Shown here: positions 25,323 to 33,891 of the stretch, piece by piece
Numbering within the stretch: the stretch's first letter is position 1
Layout of the letters: each line of letters starts with the position of its first letter
DNA from: Bog-756 sp963845485
Lineage (GTDB): Bacteria; Actinomycetota; Acidimicrobiia; Acidimicrobiales; RAAP-2
DNA: 64,000 nucleotides
NCBI GenBank assembly: GCA_963845485.1
Contig: CAWJSI010000015.1
Span: 310,001-374,000 of the forward strand
Direction: 5' to 3'
Translations under genes and position numbers: made by a program
Notes under the pieces: model-generated
The model's input: only the letters and a program-made list of their open reading frames with translations
What the model was told of the DNA's origin: nothing
The model's database searches: none

Positions 25323-27697
25323 TTGAGTCTCGGAGCGCCCAGCGCCAGTGGCGCCGACCTCTCACTCACTTCGGTGGAAGGGGAGGCCGAATCGGCCCGC
25401 GTCCGTTGGGGCATCGTCGACGTGGTCGGGCTGGGCGTCGTGGCGATCGCAGGCGTGCTGGTGCTGATCCCGGCTCTGGTCCACGGAGCGTCCCTCGGGC
25501 CATACGACATCCTCCAGTCCACCGGCCTAAACAAGGTCCCGAACCTCAAGGCCCACAACTCATCGACCTTGGACCAGATCTCACTGTTCATCCCCTGGAC
25601 GAACCTGGTGTGGACCCAAGTGCATCAGGGCCATCTGCCGCTGTGGAACCCATACAGCGCGTTAGGGATGCCGCTGGCCTTCAACTGGGAGTCGGCTCCC
25701 TTCAGCCTCCCCGTCCTGGTCGGGTACGTGTTTCCCGTCCGACTCGCCTACACCGCGCAAGTAATCGTCACCGTGTTGATCGCGGGTTCGGGCGTCTACC
25801 TGTTCGGGAAGCTGCTGCGCCTCGGGACGCTCGGGTGCGTCATGGGGGCGATCGCCTTCGAGTTGAGCGGACCCTTCATCGCCCTACTCGGGTGGCCCTA
25901 CTCCTCGGTGATGTGTCTGGGGGGCTGGCTGCTTGCCGCAGTCGTGCTCGTTCTGCGTGGCGACAAGCGGGCCCGGGCGATCGCCGTCCTTGCCGTGGTG
26001 TTCGCGTTCATCATCTACGCAGGGGATCCCGAGGTCGTGCTCCTCCTCGGAGGTTCGGCGGCCATCTTCGCCGTTGGGATGCTCCTGCTTAGGTGGCGCC
26101 CACTCGGCGGCTCTGGCCCGGTCGTGCGGCCCCTCGTCGACCTGGCCCTGGGCGTCGTCGCCGGTTCGGCTCTTGCCGCTCCACTCGTCCTGCCGGGGCT
26201 CGAGGTGGCCAAGGGATCCAACCGCAATGTTGTGGGACCGGCCCTGGGCCCTAAGGGCCTGCCCCCCCAGGAGCTGCTCCATCTGATCTTCCAGGGGTTC
26301 GATGGCCTGCCCCTTGTCCACAATGAGTGGTTCGGCGTCTCTGCCTACGAGTTCACTGCGGCCTACATCGGCGTGACGGCGCTCGTTCTGGCCATGACGG
26401 CGGTTGTTGTTCGCTGGAGGCAACCGGAGGTCCGCAGCATTGCTCTGGTCGCCGTGGGCATGGGACTGCTTGCATTCGTGCCCCCCCTCGTCACTTTCTT
26501 GGACGATTCGGTGTACCGCATCTACTGGACCTTCGCGCTGGCCCCCTTGCTGCTGGCCATCGCGGTTCTCGCCGGTATGGGGATGGATGTTCTGGTCAAG
26601 TCCCACGGCGAACGGCACGTGCGGCGGGTGGTCGGCTTCGGGTTCGCAGCGATGGCGGTGCTGCTTGTGATCGTCTGGCTCGTGGGCCGCAGGGGACTCA
26701 CGCCACTACAGATGACTATTCGATCGCACAGCTTCATCTGGCCCACCGTTGAGGTGGTGGTGGGACTTGCGGTTGTCGGGGTGCTCACCAAGGTGGCCAA
26801 GAAAGCCGGGGGCCGGAGACCTGCAACCTCATCCGTGCTGAGCGTCGGGAACGTGGCCGGGTCGATTCTTCTTGTGATGATGACCGGTTTCCTGGTTACT
26901 GCAGGTGCCCCCCTCTTCTCGTCGACCTCGCAGTACCCGCCCATGACTCCGGCGGTGGCCTCACTGCAGGCCGCGCCGTCGGCCACGGGATCGTGGGGTT
27001 CGGAGTGTCACCTCCATATCCGGCGAGCATGGGAATCATGGTGAATGCCAATCTCCTCTACAACGTCCAGGAGTTTGCCAACTATGACCCGTTGGTCCCG
27101 CACAGCTACTTCTTGTTGCATGGCGCATCTACCTCCGTACTCTCCGAGTACGAGGACGTATTCAGTCCAACGATCACCTCCACCCGTGTGGCTCGCCTCT
27201 ACGGAGTGAGTTTCATTCTCGAGCCCCATGGAGTTCCTGGCCCCCCGGGCTCCGTCTTCGATCGGCGACTAGGCAGTGAGGACCTCTATCGAGTGCCCGG
27301 CGCGGCTGCAGCCACACTCGTCCCCCTGACCCATACCGGTGCGTTTCCCGGCAAGTACGACAACGGCATACCGGTCACCGCTGCTCACCCGACCCCGAAT
27401 GAGTGGCGAATGGTCACCCACGGCCCCACCGGAAGCGTCCTTCGCCTCCGACTAACCAATGTGCCGGGTTGGCGGGCCACCGTTGATGGCAAGCAGGCCG
27501 ACATGGACCCCTTTGCCGGCACCATGCTTCAACTTCGAGTGCCGCCCGGTCGACATGTGGTGGAGCTGACGTATTGGCCGAAGAAGTTCTCGCTCGGCAT
27601 CGTGGTGGCACTCTGCGCCGTCGTGGGTTTGGCCGTGCTTCTCATCGTTTCCCGGACCCGATCGCGGAGGCCGGCCCACTCCGAACCGGCTGATTGA
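25323..27697 (+). pseudogene. YfhO-like multi-membrane protein, frameshifted
   Basis: The two parts are one gene split by a missing base. Part one (25323 to about 26975) encodes around a dozen hydrophobic helices of a GT-C-like fold. Part two continues in the -1 frame from about 26975 to 27697 with VGFGVSPPYPAS, NYDPLVPHSYF, a C-terminal soluble domain (LRLTNVPGWRATVDG) and a last helix. The run MTPAVASLQAA joins directly to VGHGIVGFG if one base is added near 26975-26980. Joined, about 790 residues resemble YfhO, implicated in glycosylating lipoteichoic acid in firmicutes. The TTG start is uncertain. It could be a true pseudogene or an assembly error. Confidence 0.72.
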
Positions 27698-28025
27698 CCC
27701 CGCACGTGGCCCCGCCCCTGTAGGACGAGGGGGTGCCAGGGTCCGGATGTGCGTGTTGCAGACCATCGGCACCACGATGGGATCGCGGTGGAGAGCCGGA
27801 GCCACTGGCGAGAGGGCCCTACCGGCCGGATCACCCGGGGGTGGCCGCGCACGAACCCAGTGATCGGCTGCCAAGTCCCGCCCTTCGAGGCGGACCGAGT
27901 GACACGAGATGACACCGAACACCTCGCCGCCACCCTCTTTTGGGACCGATCCGAACAGATCTCGACCGCCTGTCATCGAAGACGGCGGACGGAGCTGCGT
28001 TAGTTGACAACGCCTCGCCTCCTCG
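27698..28025. other. Intergenic region, possible promoter only
   Basis: No gene is supported here. TTGACA at 28004-28009 is a perfect -35 hexamer, but the sequence 17 bases later (TGAGGC) is a poor -10. Otherwise nothing stands out. Confidence 0.3.
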
Positions 28026-29333
28026 GTGAGGCTCTGTCGACTGGACAACGGGCCAGGTGAACTGCCGGGGGACTCCAGGTTGACTCGCGATGCCATTTCG
28101 GATTCGGCACCTTCGAGCGACCCTGCGCGACGACCCACCTTGGGGGAGGCGTATTCCCCGAGGCACAACAGCCTCAACTTTCTTCGGCTCACCTTTTGCC
28201 TGACCGTCATCTTCTCGCATGCCATCACCCTCGGTGGTTTTGGGAGTGAGTGGATTCTTGGTGGGCGCACCACTATTGCCGTTCCGACGCTGTATGGCTT
28301 CTTCTGCCTGAGCGGGTTCCTCATCACCGGTTCGGCCCTGCGAAACCATGTGGGTCGTTACCTCTGGCAGCGCTTCTTGCGCATCATGCCTGCCTACTGG
28401 CTCTGCCTGGTGATTACTGCATTCATCATCGGAGCACTCGCCTGGATTCACCAATCGCACGCACCATCGTGCAGCATTTTCTCGTGCTACTACTTCATCG
28501 GTCATTCCAGTCCGTTCGACTACCTGTATCACAACTCGCTCCTCGGATGGAATCAGTTCAACATCGGGACCACGCCGTACGGGGGGCCCGTCCCCTTCTT
28601 CTGGAATAACTCGGTGTGGACACTGCTTCCCGAGGTCTGCTGCTACCTGATCCTCGCGGGGTTGGCTTCCCTCAAGCTCCTTCACCGTCGCCACTTCGTG
28701 GTCGGACTTGCCTGTGGCGTATGGCTTTTCGAGATAGTGATCGCCAGTTGGGGCCCGGCAAATGACGCCGTTCGATCGTTCGGCCCATTCGCGCTTCCTC
28801 CGAGCCTTATCTTCGGATTCATCACGCTTGCTCCGGCCTTCCTCGCCGGAGCTGTGCTCTATCTCTACCGCGACAATGTCCCGGACTCAGGCTGGCTTGC
28901 CTTGGGTCTTGGCGCGGTATTCGTGGCGGGTTCGTGCCTGCCCTTTTTCGGGAACGGCGAGCTCCGCTTCTCGCACTTCCTGCCCGGACCGACCAGCGTC
29001 ATGGCACCAGCCCTCGCCTATCCGCTTGTCTGGGTGGGTATACATCTTCCTGCCGTGTTCCAACGGGTTGGGGCACGCAACGACTACTCCTATGGCGTGT
29101 ACATCTACGGCTGGCCGGTGATGCAGCTCCTCGGAATGTGGGGGGTACAGCACTGGGGCTATCCAGCATTTGCCGCGTCGGCCGTCGCCGGTTCGGTCGG
29201 CTTGGCCGTTCTCAGTTGGCACCTCGTCGAAAAGCGTGCCTTGAGCTTGAAGAAGCTCGATCCGAAGGTCGTCTTGAGCTTCCCGACAAGGCTGCACGCC
29301 CGGAGTGCTGCGGCTATTCCGACCGAGGACTGA
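28026..29333 (+). CDS. Acyltransferase 3 family membrane protein
   Basis: A protein of up to 435 residues with about ten membrane helices. The acyltransferase-3 plan is visible: NSLNFLRLTFCLTVIFSHA (His in the first helix), GFFCLSGFLITGSALR, RFLRIMPAYWLCL and a late SYGVYIYGWPVMQLL. Such enzymes transfer acyl groups across the membrane to sugars of envelope polymers. The GTG at 28026 opens the frame, but the conserved region begins near residue 45, so a TTG at 28080 is equally possible. Codons here end in A or T more often than in neighbours, hinting at foreign origin. Unlike the two acyltransferases at 48856 and 57220, it has no SGNH domain. Confidence 0.85.
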   Translation: MRLCRLDNGPGELPGDSRLTRDAISDSAPSSDPARRPTLGEAYSPRHNSLNFLRLTFCLTVIFSHAITLGGFGSEWILGGRTTIAVPTLYGFFCLSGFLITGSALRNHVGRYLWQRFLRIMPAYWLCLVITAFIIGALAWIHQSHAPSCSIFSCYYFIGHSSPFDYLYHNSLLGWNQFNIGTTPYGGPVPFFWNNSVWTLLPEVCCYLILAGLASLKLLHRRHFVVGLACGVWLFEIVIASWGPANDAVRSFGPFALPPSLIFGFITLAPAFLAGAVLYLYRDNVPDSGWLALGLGAVFVAGSCLPFFGNGELRFSHFLPGPTSVMAPALAYPLVWVGIHLPAVFQRVGARNDYSYGVYIYGWPVMQLLGMWGVQHWGYPAFAASAVAGSVGLAVLSWHLVEKRALSLKKLDPKVVLSFPTRLHARSAAAIPTED

Positions 29334-29683
29334 TCGCACCACGAGGGTTCCGGGGCGCCACCGGATGGCCCGCACCTGAACCGCACGGGCTCTCGTTCGC
29401 CGTCGCCGCCGAAGAGTTGGTCGACAGGGTCTACGTGGTATTCATGCGCCCCCAACGTTTCGGGAGTCGCTGACTCACCGGGCTTGGCCACGGTGGGTGC
29501 CGGTACGACCACTTCGTTGCTTCCCGGGTCCCTGGCGTTTTCATGGTTGCACTGGCTGGTTCGTTCGTGGAGAATCCACTACTTGCGGCGGCTTTTGATC
29601 CCTTGGGTTGGTGCTCGAAGGAACCGGTTAGACGAGAGCCAAGGCGTTTACATTCGTTTTGACGAGGGAGGGGCGGCGAGATC
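29334..29683. other. Intergenic region with promoter for lipoprotein gene
   Basis: The 350 bases contain no supported gene. At the right end TACATT (29649-29654) is a plausible -10, followed by GAGGGAGGGG as a ribosome binding site before the GTG at 29684. Confidence 0.4.
29649..29654 (+). promoter_or_regulatory. -10 box for the glycine-rich lipoprotein gene
   Basis: TACATT lies 29 bases before the start, and AGGGAGGGG lies between, giving a conventional leadered promoter in contrast to the leaderless ones nearby. Confidence 0.4.
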
Positions 29684-30607
29684 GTGGGCAAGACTGTCCA
29701 GCTAGCACAGGCGCCGGCCTCGAAGCATCGGCGAGTCATTCTCATCGTGGTTGCCGCAGGACTGGTCTTGGCATCGTGTGGCAAGGCCAGCCCGACGACG
29801 ACGAGCACTTCCGATGCTCCCAAGGGGACAATTCCTCAAGATCCGAGCAAACTCCCCGCCGACATGCACCTGCTCACATCCAGTCGAACCTGGACCGCGC
29901 CTCACGATGGCACCTACAACGTGCTGGTCATTGGCGGGGGAGGCGGAGGCGGCGGCGGCGGAGCCGCCTGTGTTGCCGGCGGCGTACCGAACCAAGTGGG
30001 CGGTGCGGGAGGTGCCGCGGGAGCCGTGACGATCAATGATCTCGAGGCTCGGGCCGGTCAGCGGTTTGAGGTCAAGGTCGGTGGGGGTGGGACGGGCGGC
30101 ACCGGTGGCTCCGCGAACTGCGGTTCGGGTGCCGGCGGCAGATCAGGCGCCCTGTCCAGCTTTGAAAGCATCGCCTCGGCAGACGGCGGGTCCGGGGGTG
30201 CAGGAGCACCCGGTAACCGCGGTGCGCCCGTGCTGAACCCGGTCGGAGCGGGTGCGTCGAGCGATGGTGACCTCCGGGCGCCGGGGTCGGGCGGTGGTGC
30301 GACTACTTCAGGGGGCGGGCCATCAGGCTCCTCGTACCTCTACGCGTGGCCCGGCGGCGGCGGAGGCGGTGCATCGTCGACCGTCCGTGGCGGTACAGGT
30401 GGCGGTGCTTCGGGGGTCAGCGGTTCGGACTCGCAAGGTGGCGGGGTCAGGAACATGCCCGGGGCGAGTGGGGGTGTCGGGGTGACGAACCACGTCTTCA
30501 CCAGTGGTGGCGCGGCGGAGGGCGGCGGAGCGGCGGCGTCAGGCAGTGGAGGTGACGGTGGAGCTAGCGCCAGCGGGCTGGCGCTGATCACGGGGCCCCT
30601 TCCGTAG
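29684..30607 (+). CDS. Glycine-rich surface lipoprotein
   Basis: A 307-residue protein. Basic N-terminus, hydrophobic stretch RVILIVVAAGLVLASC with lipobox LASC, so it is probably lipidated on the cysteine and anchored outside. A short Thr/Ser linker follows, then SSRTWTAPHDGTYNVLVIGGGGG. This resembles the start of the glycine-rich domain found in phage tail-tip and bacterial surface proteins (TWTVPAGV-type opening followed by GGGGGGG). The remaining 200 residues are Gly/Ala/Ser with GGGG runs, likely forming a polyglycine-helix bundle. GTG start with GAGGGAGGGG upstream. Function is unknown; adhesion or an envelope matrix role is possible. Confidence 0.8.
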   Translation: MGKTVQLAQAPASKHRRVILIVVAAGLVLASCGKASPTTTSTSDAPKGTIPQDPSKLPADMHLLTSSRTWTAPHDGTYNVLVIGGGGGGGGGGAACVAGGVPNQVGGAGGAAGAVTINDLEARAGQRFEVKVGGGGTGGTGGSANCGSGAGGRSGALSSFESIASADGGSGGAGAPGNRGAPVLNPVGAGASSDGDLRAPGSGGGATTSGGGPSGSSYLYAWPGGGGGGASSTVRGGTGGGASGVSGSDSQGGGVRNMPGASGGVGVTNHVFTSGGAAEGGGAAASGSGGDGGASASGLALITGPLP

Positions 30608-30632
30608 CCTGAGACGGATCCATCAAGGGACC

Positions 30633-30642
30633 TCGTATACGA
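30633..30642. promoter_or_regulatory. Palindrome overlapping the promoter of the 30660 gene
   Basis: TCGTATACGA is a perfect 10-base palindrome ending 5 bases before the TAGCCT -10 box at 30648, so it would lie in the spacer covered by RNA polymerase. It could be a repressor operator. Confidence 0.3.
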
Positions 30643-30647
30643 ATGAG

Positions 30648-30653
30648 TAGCCT
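30648..30653 (+). promoter_or_regulatory. -10 box for the 30660 gene, leaderless type
   Basis: TAGCCT followed by 6 bases and the GTG at 30660, identical in hexamer and spacing to the box before the GroES-like gene. Confidence 0.45.
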
Positions 30654-30659
30654 GCGACC

Positions 30660-31220
30660 GTGCGGCGCCAACGGGACGAGGGGTGGGAGACCGAGGTGCA
30701 AGACGCCGTCGAGCGCCTACGACGGATTCTGGTCGTCTTGGCCGAGCAAGAGGCAGCCTTCGACGCCGGCACCGTCCAGAAGGAGGAATGCCTCGACGCG
30801 GTCAGCGTTGCCACACGCTCAACAGGAGCCATCGACCTGTGGCGGCAGGAATGGACCGTTCAGATCGCCGGTCTGAAGACGTCACGAGGCGTCGCCCTCT
30901 CGGTCTGTCGGGCCTGTCTGCCCCTATTGATCGGAGCCGTCCAGACCTACGGCCAGGCGCTGGCCCTCGTCGCCCTGTCATCGGATGGTGAGGAAGGTGA
31001 TCAGGACCTGGCGAGGAAGGGAGTGAGAGCTGCAAAGGAGATCGCACTGTCAGCGCTCGAATTCCTTGACGAGATGCCGTCGCTCCGACCCGTGGATAGA
31101 GCCGCGGTGGAAGCCAGTCTTTCGGCCGCCGAGACCCGAGGTCAGGCCATGCTCACTCTGGGCGATCGGATCATCGGCCGATCCCGTGAGTTGGAGAGTG
31201 AGGGAGGGTCGTCGCCTTGA
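30660..31220 (+). CDS. Unknown helical protein
   Basis: A 186-residue, largely alpha-helical protein, soluble except for a hydrophobic helix around residues 75-105 (ALSVCRACLPLLIGAVQTYGQALALVAL) that may be membrane-associated or buried. It has heptad-like segments at both ends (EVQDAVERLRRILVVLAEQE; AAVEASLSAAETRG). I recognise no family or catalytic motif. The GTG start is supported by the TAGCCT box 6 bases before it. It lies between the glycine-rich lipoprotein and the iron-permease-like gene on the same strand. Confidence 0.6.
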   Translation: MRRQRDEGWETEVQDAVERLRRILVVLAEQEAAFDAGTVQKEECLDAVSVATRSTGAIDLWRQEWTVQIAGLKTSRGVALSVCRACLPLLIGAVQTYGQALALVALSSDGEEGDQDLARKGVRAAKEIALSALEFLDEMPSLRPVDRAAVEASLSAAETRGQAMLTLGDRIIGRSRELESEGGSSP

Positions 31221-31301
31221 CACCCGAAGCCTGGTGGAGGTGCGGCACGGCGTGGGGGACACAACGGGGTTAGGGATGCCGACTGCGGGTAGAACCCAAC
31301 A

Positions 31302-31763
31302 ATGGCGCTCGACATATCTGGTCGCGGACGCGAACGTCGCGAGCGAATACTCCGCCGAACCGAGGAATTGCCGCCCACCAGCCGGTTTGTCTACCGGATC
31401 GATCATCTGAGTTCGCTGCCGGCCGCGTCGGTACTCGTGGCTACGGTGCTCATGGCCGCGATTGTCGTCGGGGCCTGCCTCGGATTCTCCTCCCACTGGG
31501 AGACAGGCTTCGCCGTGGCCACGTCAGTGGTCACTCTCATTATGGTCTTCGTCATTCAGCACACCCAGGGGCGGGAGCAGGCGGCCACCCAGCGGAAGCT
31601 GGACGAACTGCTCCGTGCCCTGCCCGAAGCCGAAAGCGGTTTGATGATGCTCGAGGAAGCCTCCGAGGAGGTGCTCCATGACGTGGAGAATGTCCAACGG
31701 GAAACCAAAGTGCAACGTACTTCGGGTCGACCCCGTGTCGTCCTTCACGACGGCGAGCGGTAG
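31302..31763 (+). CDS. Low-affinity iron permease-like membrane protein
   Basis: A 153-residue protein with two membrane helices (about residues 40-62 and 66-88). The second helix runs into FVIQHTQGREQAATQRKLDELLRALPEAE, the hallmark of the low-affinity iron permease family (Fet4-related; FVIQNTQNRD-AxQ-KLDELI). A C-terminal acidic helix (MMLEEASEEVLHDVENVQ) is typical. The family name comes from fungal Fet4, but bacterial members are short and their transport role is unproven. The first 30 residues are Arg-rich and cytoplasmic. Some 80 bases separate it from the unknown gene upstream. Confidence 0.8.
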   Translation: MALDISGRGRERRERILRRTEELPPTSRFVYRIDHLSSLPAASVLVATVLMAAIVVGACLGFSSHWETGFAVATSVVTLIMVFVIQHTQGREQAATQRKLDELLRALPEAESGLMMLEEASEEVLHDVENVQRETKVQRTSGRPRVVLHDGER

Positions 31764-31945
31764 GCCCCGACGAGTGTCGAACTGGGGTCCGTTGCCGTCT
31801 CGACCGGCCGGTCTCTCCGGTAGGACCCAACAACTACGGGCGGGGGTCGCCACGGCCGACCTGGCGGTGCAGGACAATGGTTACCGGCTACTACCGACTC
31901 GGCGTCCGGCGGCTACTCTGCCCAGGTCAAATGACCTTCCCCCGA

Positions 31946-32031
31946 TGGTGCCCGGGGCGGGATTCGAACCCGCACGCCCTTTCGGACAGTGGATTTTGAG
32001 TCCACCACGTCTGCCATTCCGTCACCCGGGC
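31946..32031 (-). tRNA. tRNA-Leu (anticodon CAA)
   Basis: On the reverse strand the acceptor arms GCCCGGG and CCCGGGC pair perfectly, the discriminator is A, and CCA is encoded (31946-31948). The anticodon stem-loop is GTGGA-CTCAAAA-TCCAC, anticodon CAA, reading UUG. A long variable arm (TGTCCGAAAGGGCG) and the T-loop GGTTCGAATCC mark it as a class II leucine tRNA. Mature 5' base at 32031. Confidence 0.95.
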
Positions 32032-32057
32032 AATGTGCGTGTGAGCTGGACCTTCCT

Positions 32058-32105
32058 CAGCACCGGGTTGCCCATGCTGGCCGCATGATCTAGTAACCGG
32101 TGCTG
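32058..32105. repeat. Nested inverted repeat beside tRNA-Leu
   Basis: Outer arms CAGCACCGGGTT (32058-32069) and AACCGGTGCTG (32095-32105) pair over 11 bases with one bulge. Inside, CATGC (32073-32077) and GCATG (32083-32087) pair around TGGCC. The element lies 27-74 bases upstream of the tRNA 5' end. Confidence 0.45.
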
Positions 32106-32316
32106 CATTCTGATGGCGTGGTCCGACTCGACAAGCGTGTACGCAGGGACACGGTATCGGACGGATGCCATGGTCCAAGTGGAGCACCCGATCCGGCCAC
32201 CGCCCGATCAGTCCGACAGCGAACCGAACGGCGCGCCGATAACAAGGCTTTCGGTTGCATCGTCGTGGCCCACCCCTTAGCGGGAGGCACCTCCATGGTG
32301 CCCGACGCCAGTTGGT

Positions 32317-32322
32317 AGGGTC
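32317..32322 (+). promoter_or_regulatory. -10 box for the SGNH hydrolase gene
   Basis: TAGGGT lies 24 bases before the GTG at 32347; AGGGAGGGG between them gives a normal leader with a ribosome binding site. The context GTTGGTAGGGT is close to GTTGGTAGGAT before trpC. Confidence 0.45.
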
Positions 32323-32346
32323 GGACGTCGACAAGGGAGGGGATCG

Positions 32347-33822
32347 GTGAACAACGAGAGCATGTCCGAGATCGATCGCGTCGGGACGACAAGCCGACGT
32401 CGAGGTGGGTGGGCCGTGTTGGTCCTCGTCCTGATGGTCGTCGGTACCACCGCAGGGTTGGCGCCGGTCGCACGGGCTGCGGCCGCCAGTACCTCGCCGG
32501 TGACCTATTACGTGGCCATGGGGGACTCGATGGCGGCCGGTACCGGTGCTTCTACGCCAGCCAACGACTACGTAAACCTCGTCTACCAACACGAACTGGC
32601 TCTGCATCCCGGCCTCCAGGTGGTCAACCTCGGATGCGGCGGTGCCACCTCGGCCACGGTCGTCCTCGGCCCAGGTTGCTCCTACACCACCGGGACCCAG
32701 CTAGGGGACGCCAAGGCCTTCCTTGCTGCCCATCCCGGCCAGGTGGCCATGCTCACCATCGACATCGGGGCCAACGACGTCGATGGGTGTCTCGGCTCCG
32801 GTGGCATCAACACGAGCTGCGTCCAAAGCGGACTGAGCAATATCACTACCTACATCCCGCAGATCCTCAACGGACTCCGGAGCGTCGATCCCACGCTGCC
32901 CATCTACGGGATGACGTACTACGACCCCTTCCTCGACCAATGGCTTACCGGCGCAAGCGGTCAGGTGCTGGCGCAGCAAAGTGAGACGGACGCGGTCGCC
33001 CTAAACGCCCTACTGACTCAGATCTACACCACCGCCCATGCGGCGACCGCAGACACTGCCGGTATCTTCCAGACCACCAACTTCGCCCTCACCGGTACCT
33101 ACCTCGGCACCACGGTTCCGGAGAACGTCGCCCTCATCTGTGCCTGGACTCTGATGTGCTCGGCGAACAACATCCACCCCAACGATGCGGGACACGCCGA
33201 AGTGGCATTGGCGTTCGAACACGTGATCGACACTCCACCGCAGACCGCGGTGATCGTCCCGGCCACCGGAACCGCCCTGTCGGGCAAAGCACCGGCGGAC
33301 GCTCTGGCCATCGATAACGTCGGTGTAACCAATGTGGTGTTCACCCTGACCGGTGGCGCACTGTCCCACGCAGTAGTGGCCACCGGGGTACCCACCCTCT
33401 ACGGGTATCTGGCCTTCATCGACACTACGGCCGTGGCCGACGGGACCTACACCCTTCAGAGTGTGGCCACCGACGCCGTTGGCAACACGACGACCAGTGC
33501 CGGGGTCACCGTGGCGGTTGACAACACACCACCGCAGACCGCGGTGATCGTCCCGGCCACCGGAACCGCCCTGTCGGGCAAAGCACCGGCGGATGCTCTG
33601 GCCATCGATAACGTCGGTGTGACCAAGGTGGTGTTCACCCTGACCGGTGGCACACTGTCCCACGCAGTGGTGGCCACCGGGGTGCCCACCCTCTACGGCT
33701 ATCTGGCCTTCATCGACACCACGGCCGTGGCCAACGGGACCTACACCCTCCAGAGTGTGGCCACCGACGCCGCCGGCAATGCGGCTACCAGTGCCGGGGT
33801 CGCCGTGCAGATAGGCAACTAG
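32347..33822 (+). CDS. Secreted SGNH/GDSL hydrolase with two tandem Ig-like domains
   Basis: A 491-residue exported protein. Signal peptide: TSRRRGGW, a hydrophobic core and an ARA-A cleavage site near residue 45. The SGNH domain (about 48-295) has nucleophile Ser61 in MGDSMAAG, a GANDVDG block and His277 in NNIHPNDAGH, with Asn where the catalytic Asp usually stands. Two Ig-like repeats of 98 residues follow, each beginning PPQTAVIVPATGTALSG and ending in a SVATDA-GN motif. They probably project or anchor the enzyme. An esterase or lipase acting outside the cell is likely; the substrate is unknown. GTG start with GGAGGGG upstream. Confidence 0.88.
   Translation: MNNESMSEIDRVGTTSRRRGGWAVLVLVLMVVGTTAGLAPVARAAAASTSPVTYYVAMGDSMAAGTGASTPANDYVNLVYQHELALHPGLQVVNLGCGGATSATVVLGPGCSYTTGTQLGDAKAFLAAHPGQVAMLTIDIGANDVDGCLGSGGINTSCVQSGLSNITTYIPQILNGLRSVDPTLPIYGMTYYDPFLDQWLTGASGQVLAQQSETDAVALNALLTQIYTTAHAATADTAGIFQTTNFALTGTYLGTTVPENVALICAWTLMCSANNIHPNDAGHAEVALAFEHVIDTPPQTAVIVPATGTALSGKAPADALAIDNVGVTNVVFTLTGGALSHAVVATGVPTLYGYLAFIDTTAVADGTYTLQSVATDAVGNTTTSAGVTVAVDNTPPQTAVIVPATGTALSGKAPADALAIDNVGVTKVVFTLTGGTLSHAVVATGVPTLYGYLAFIDTTAVANGTYTLQSVATDAAGNAATSAGVAVQIGN
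33235..33822 (+). repeat. Two tandem 294-bp direct repeats in the SGNH gene
   Basis: Unit one spans 33235-33528 and unit two 33529-33822; each is exactly 98 codons. They differ at only a few scattered positions, many silent, so they look recently duplicated or homogenised by gene conversion. Confidence 0.9.
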
Positions 33823-33860
33823 GCGCTCATGCTCAGCGGCGGCTCCGGATCGCGGGAACC

Positions 33861-33890
33861 GGTCGCCGGGTAGGTCTCTCCGCGGCGACC
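33861..33890. promoter_or_regulatory. 8-bp hairpin just before the menC -10 box
   Basis: GGTCGCCG (33861-33868) and CGGCGACC (33883-33890) pair perfectly around a 14-base loop; the right arm ends one base before TAGGCT. It may end transcription of the SGNH gene or act as an operator for menC. Confidence 0.4.
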
Positions 33891-33891
33891 C

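Larger units (their letters stand above)
32032..32346. other. Intergenic region with nested inverted repeats
   Basis: No gene supported. It holds the nested hairpin at 32058-32105 next to the tRNA gene and, at the right end, the promoter and ribosome binding site of the SGNH hydrolase gene. Confidence 0.4.

Noticed and set aside
24779..25326. Two overlapping open frames before the YfhO-like gene, the second ending in TTGA with its start
   Set aside because: Products are Arg/Ser/Pro-rich with no recognisable pattern and no ribosome binding site; in GC-rich DNA such frames are common by chance.
29900..30600. CRISPR-like or simple tandem repeat array in the glycine-rich gene
   Set aside because: The repeats are irregular GGN codon runs of a coding sequence with a continuous frame, lipobox and stop.
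31946..32031. tRNA-Leu as attachment site of an integrated element
   Set aside because: No integrase, no transposase and no visible copy of the tRNA 3' end nearby.
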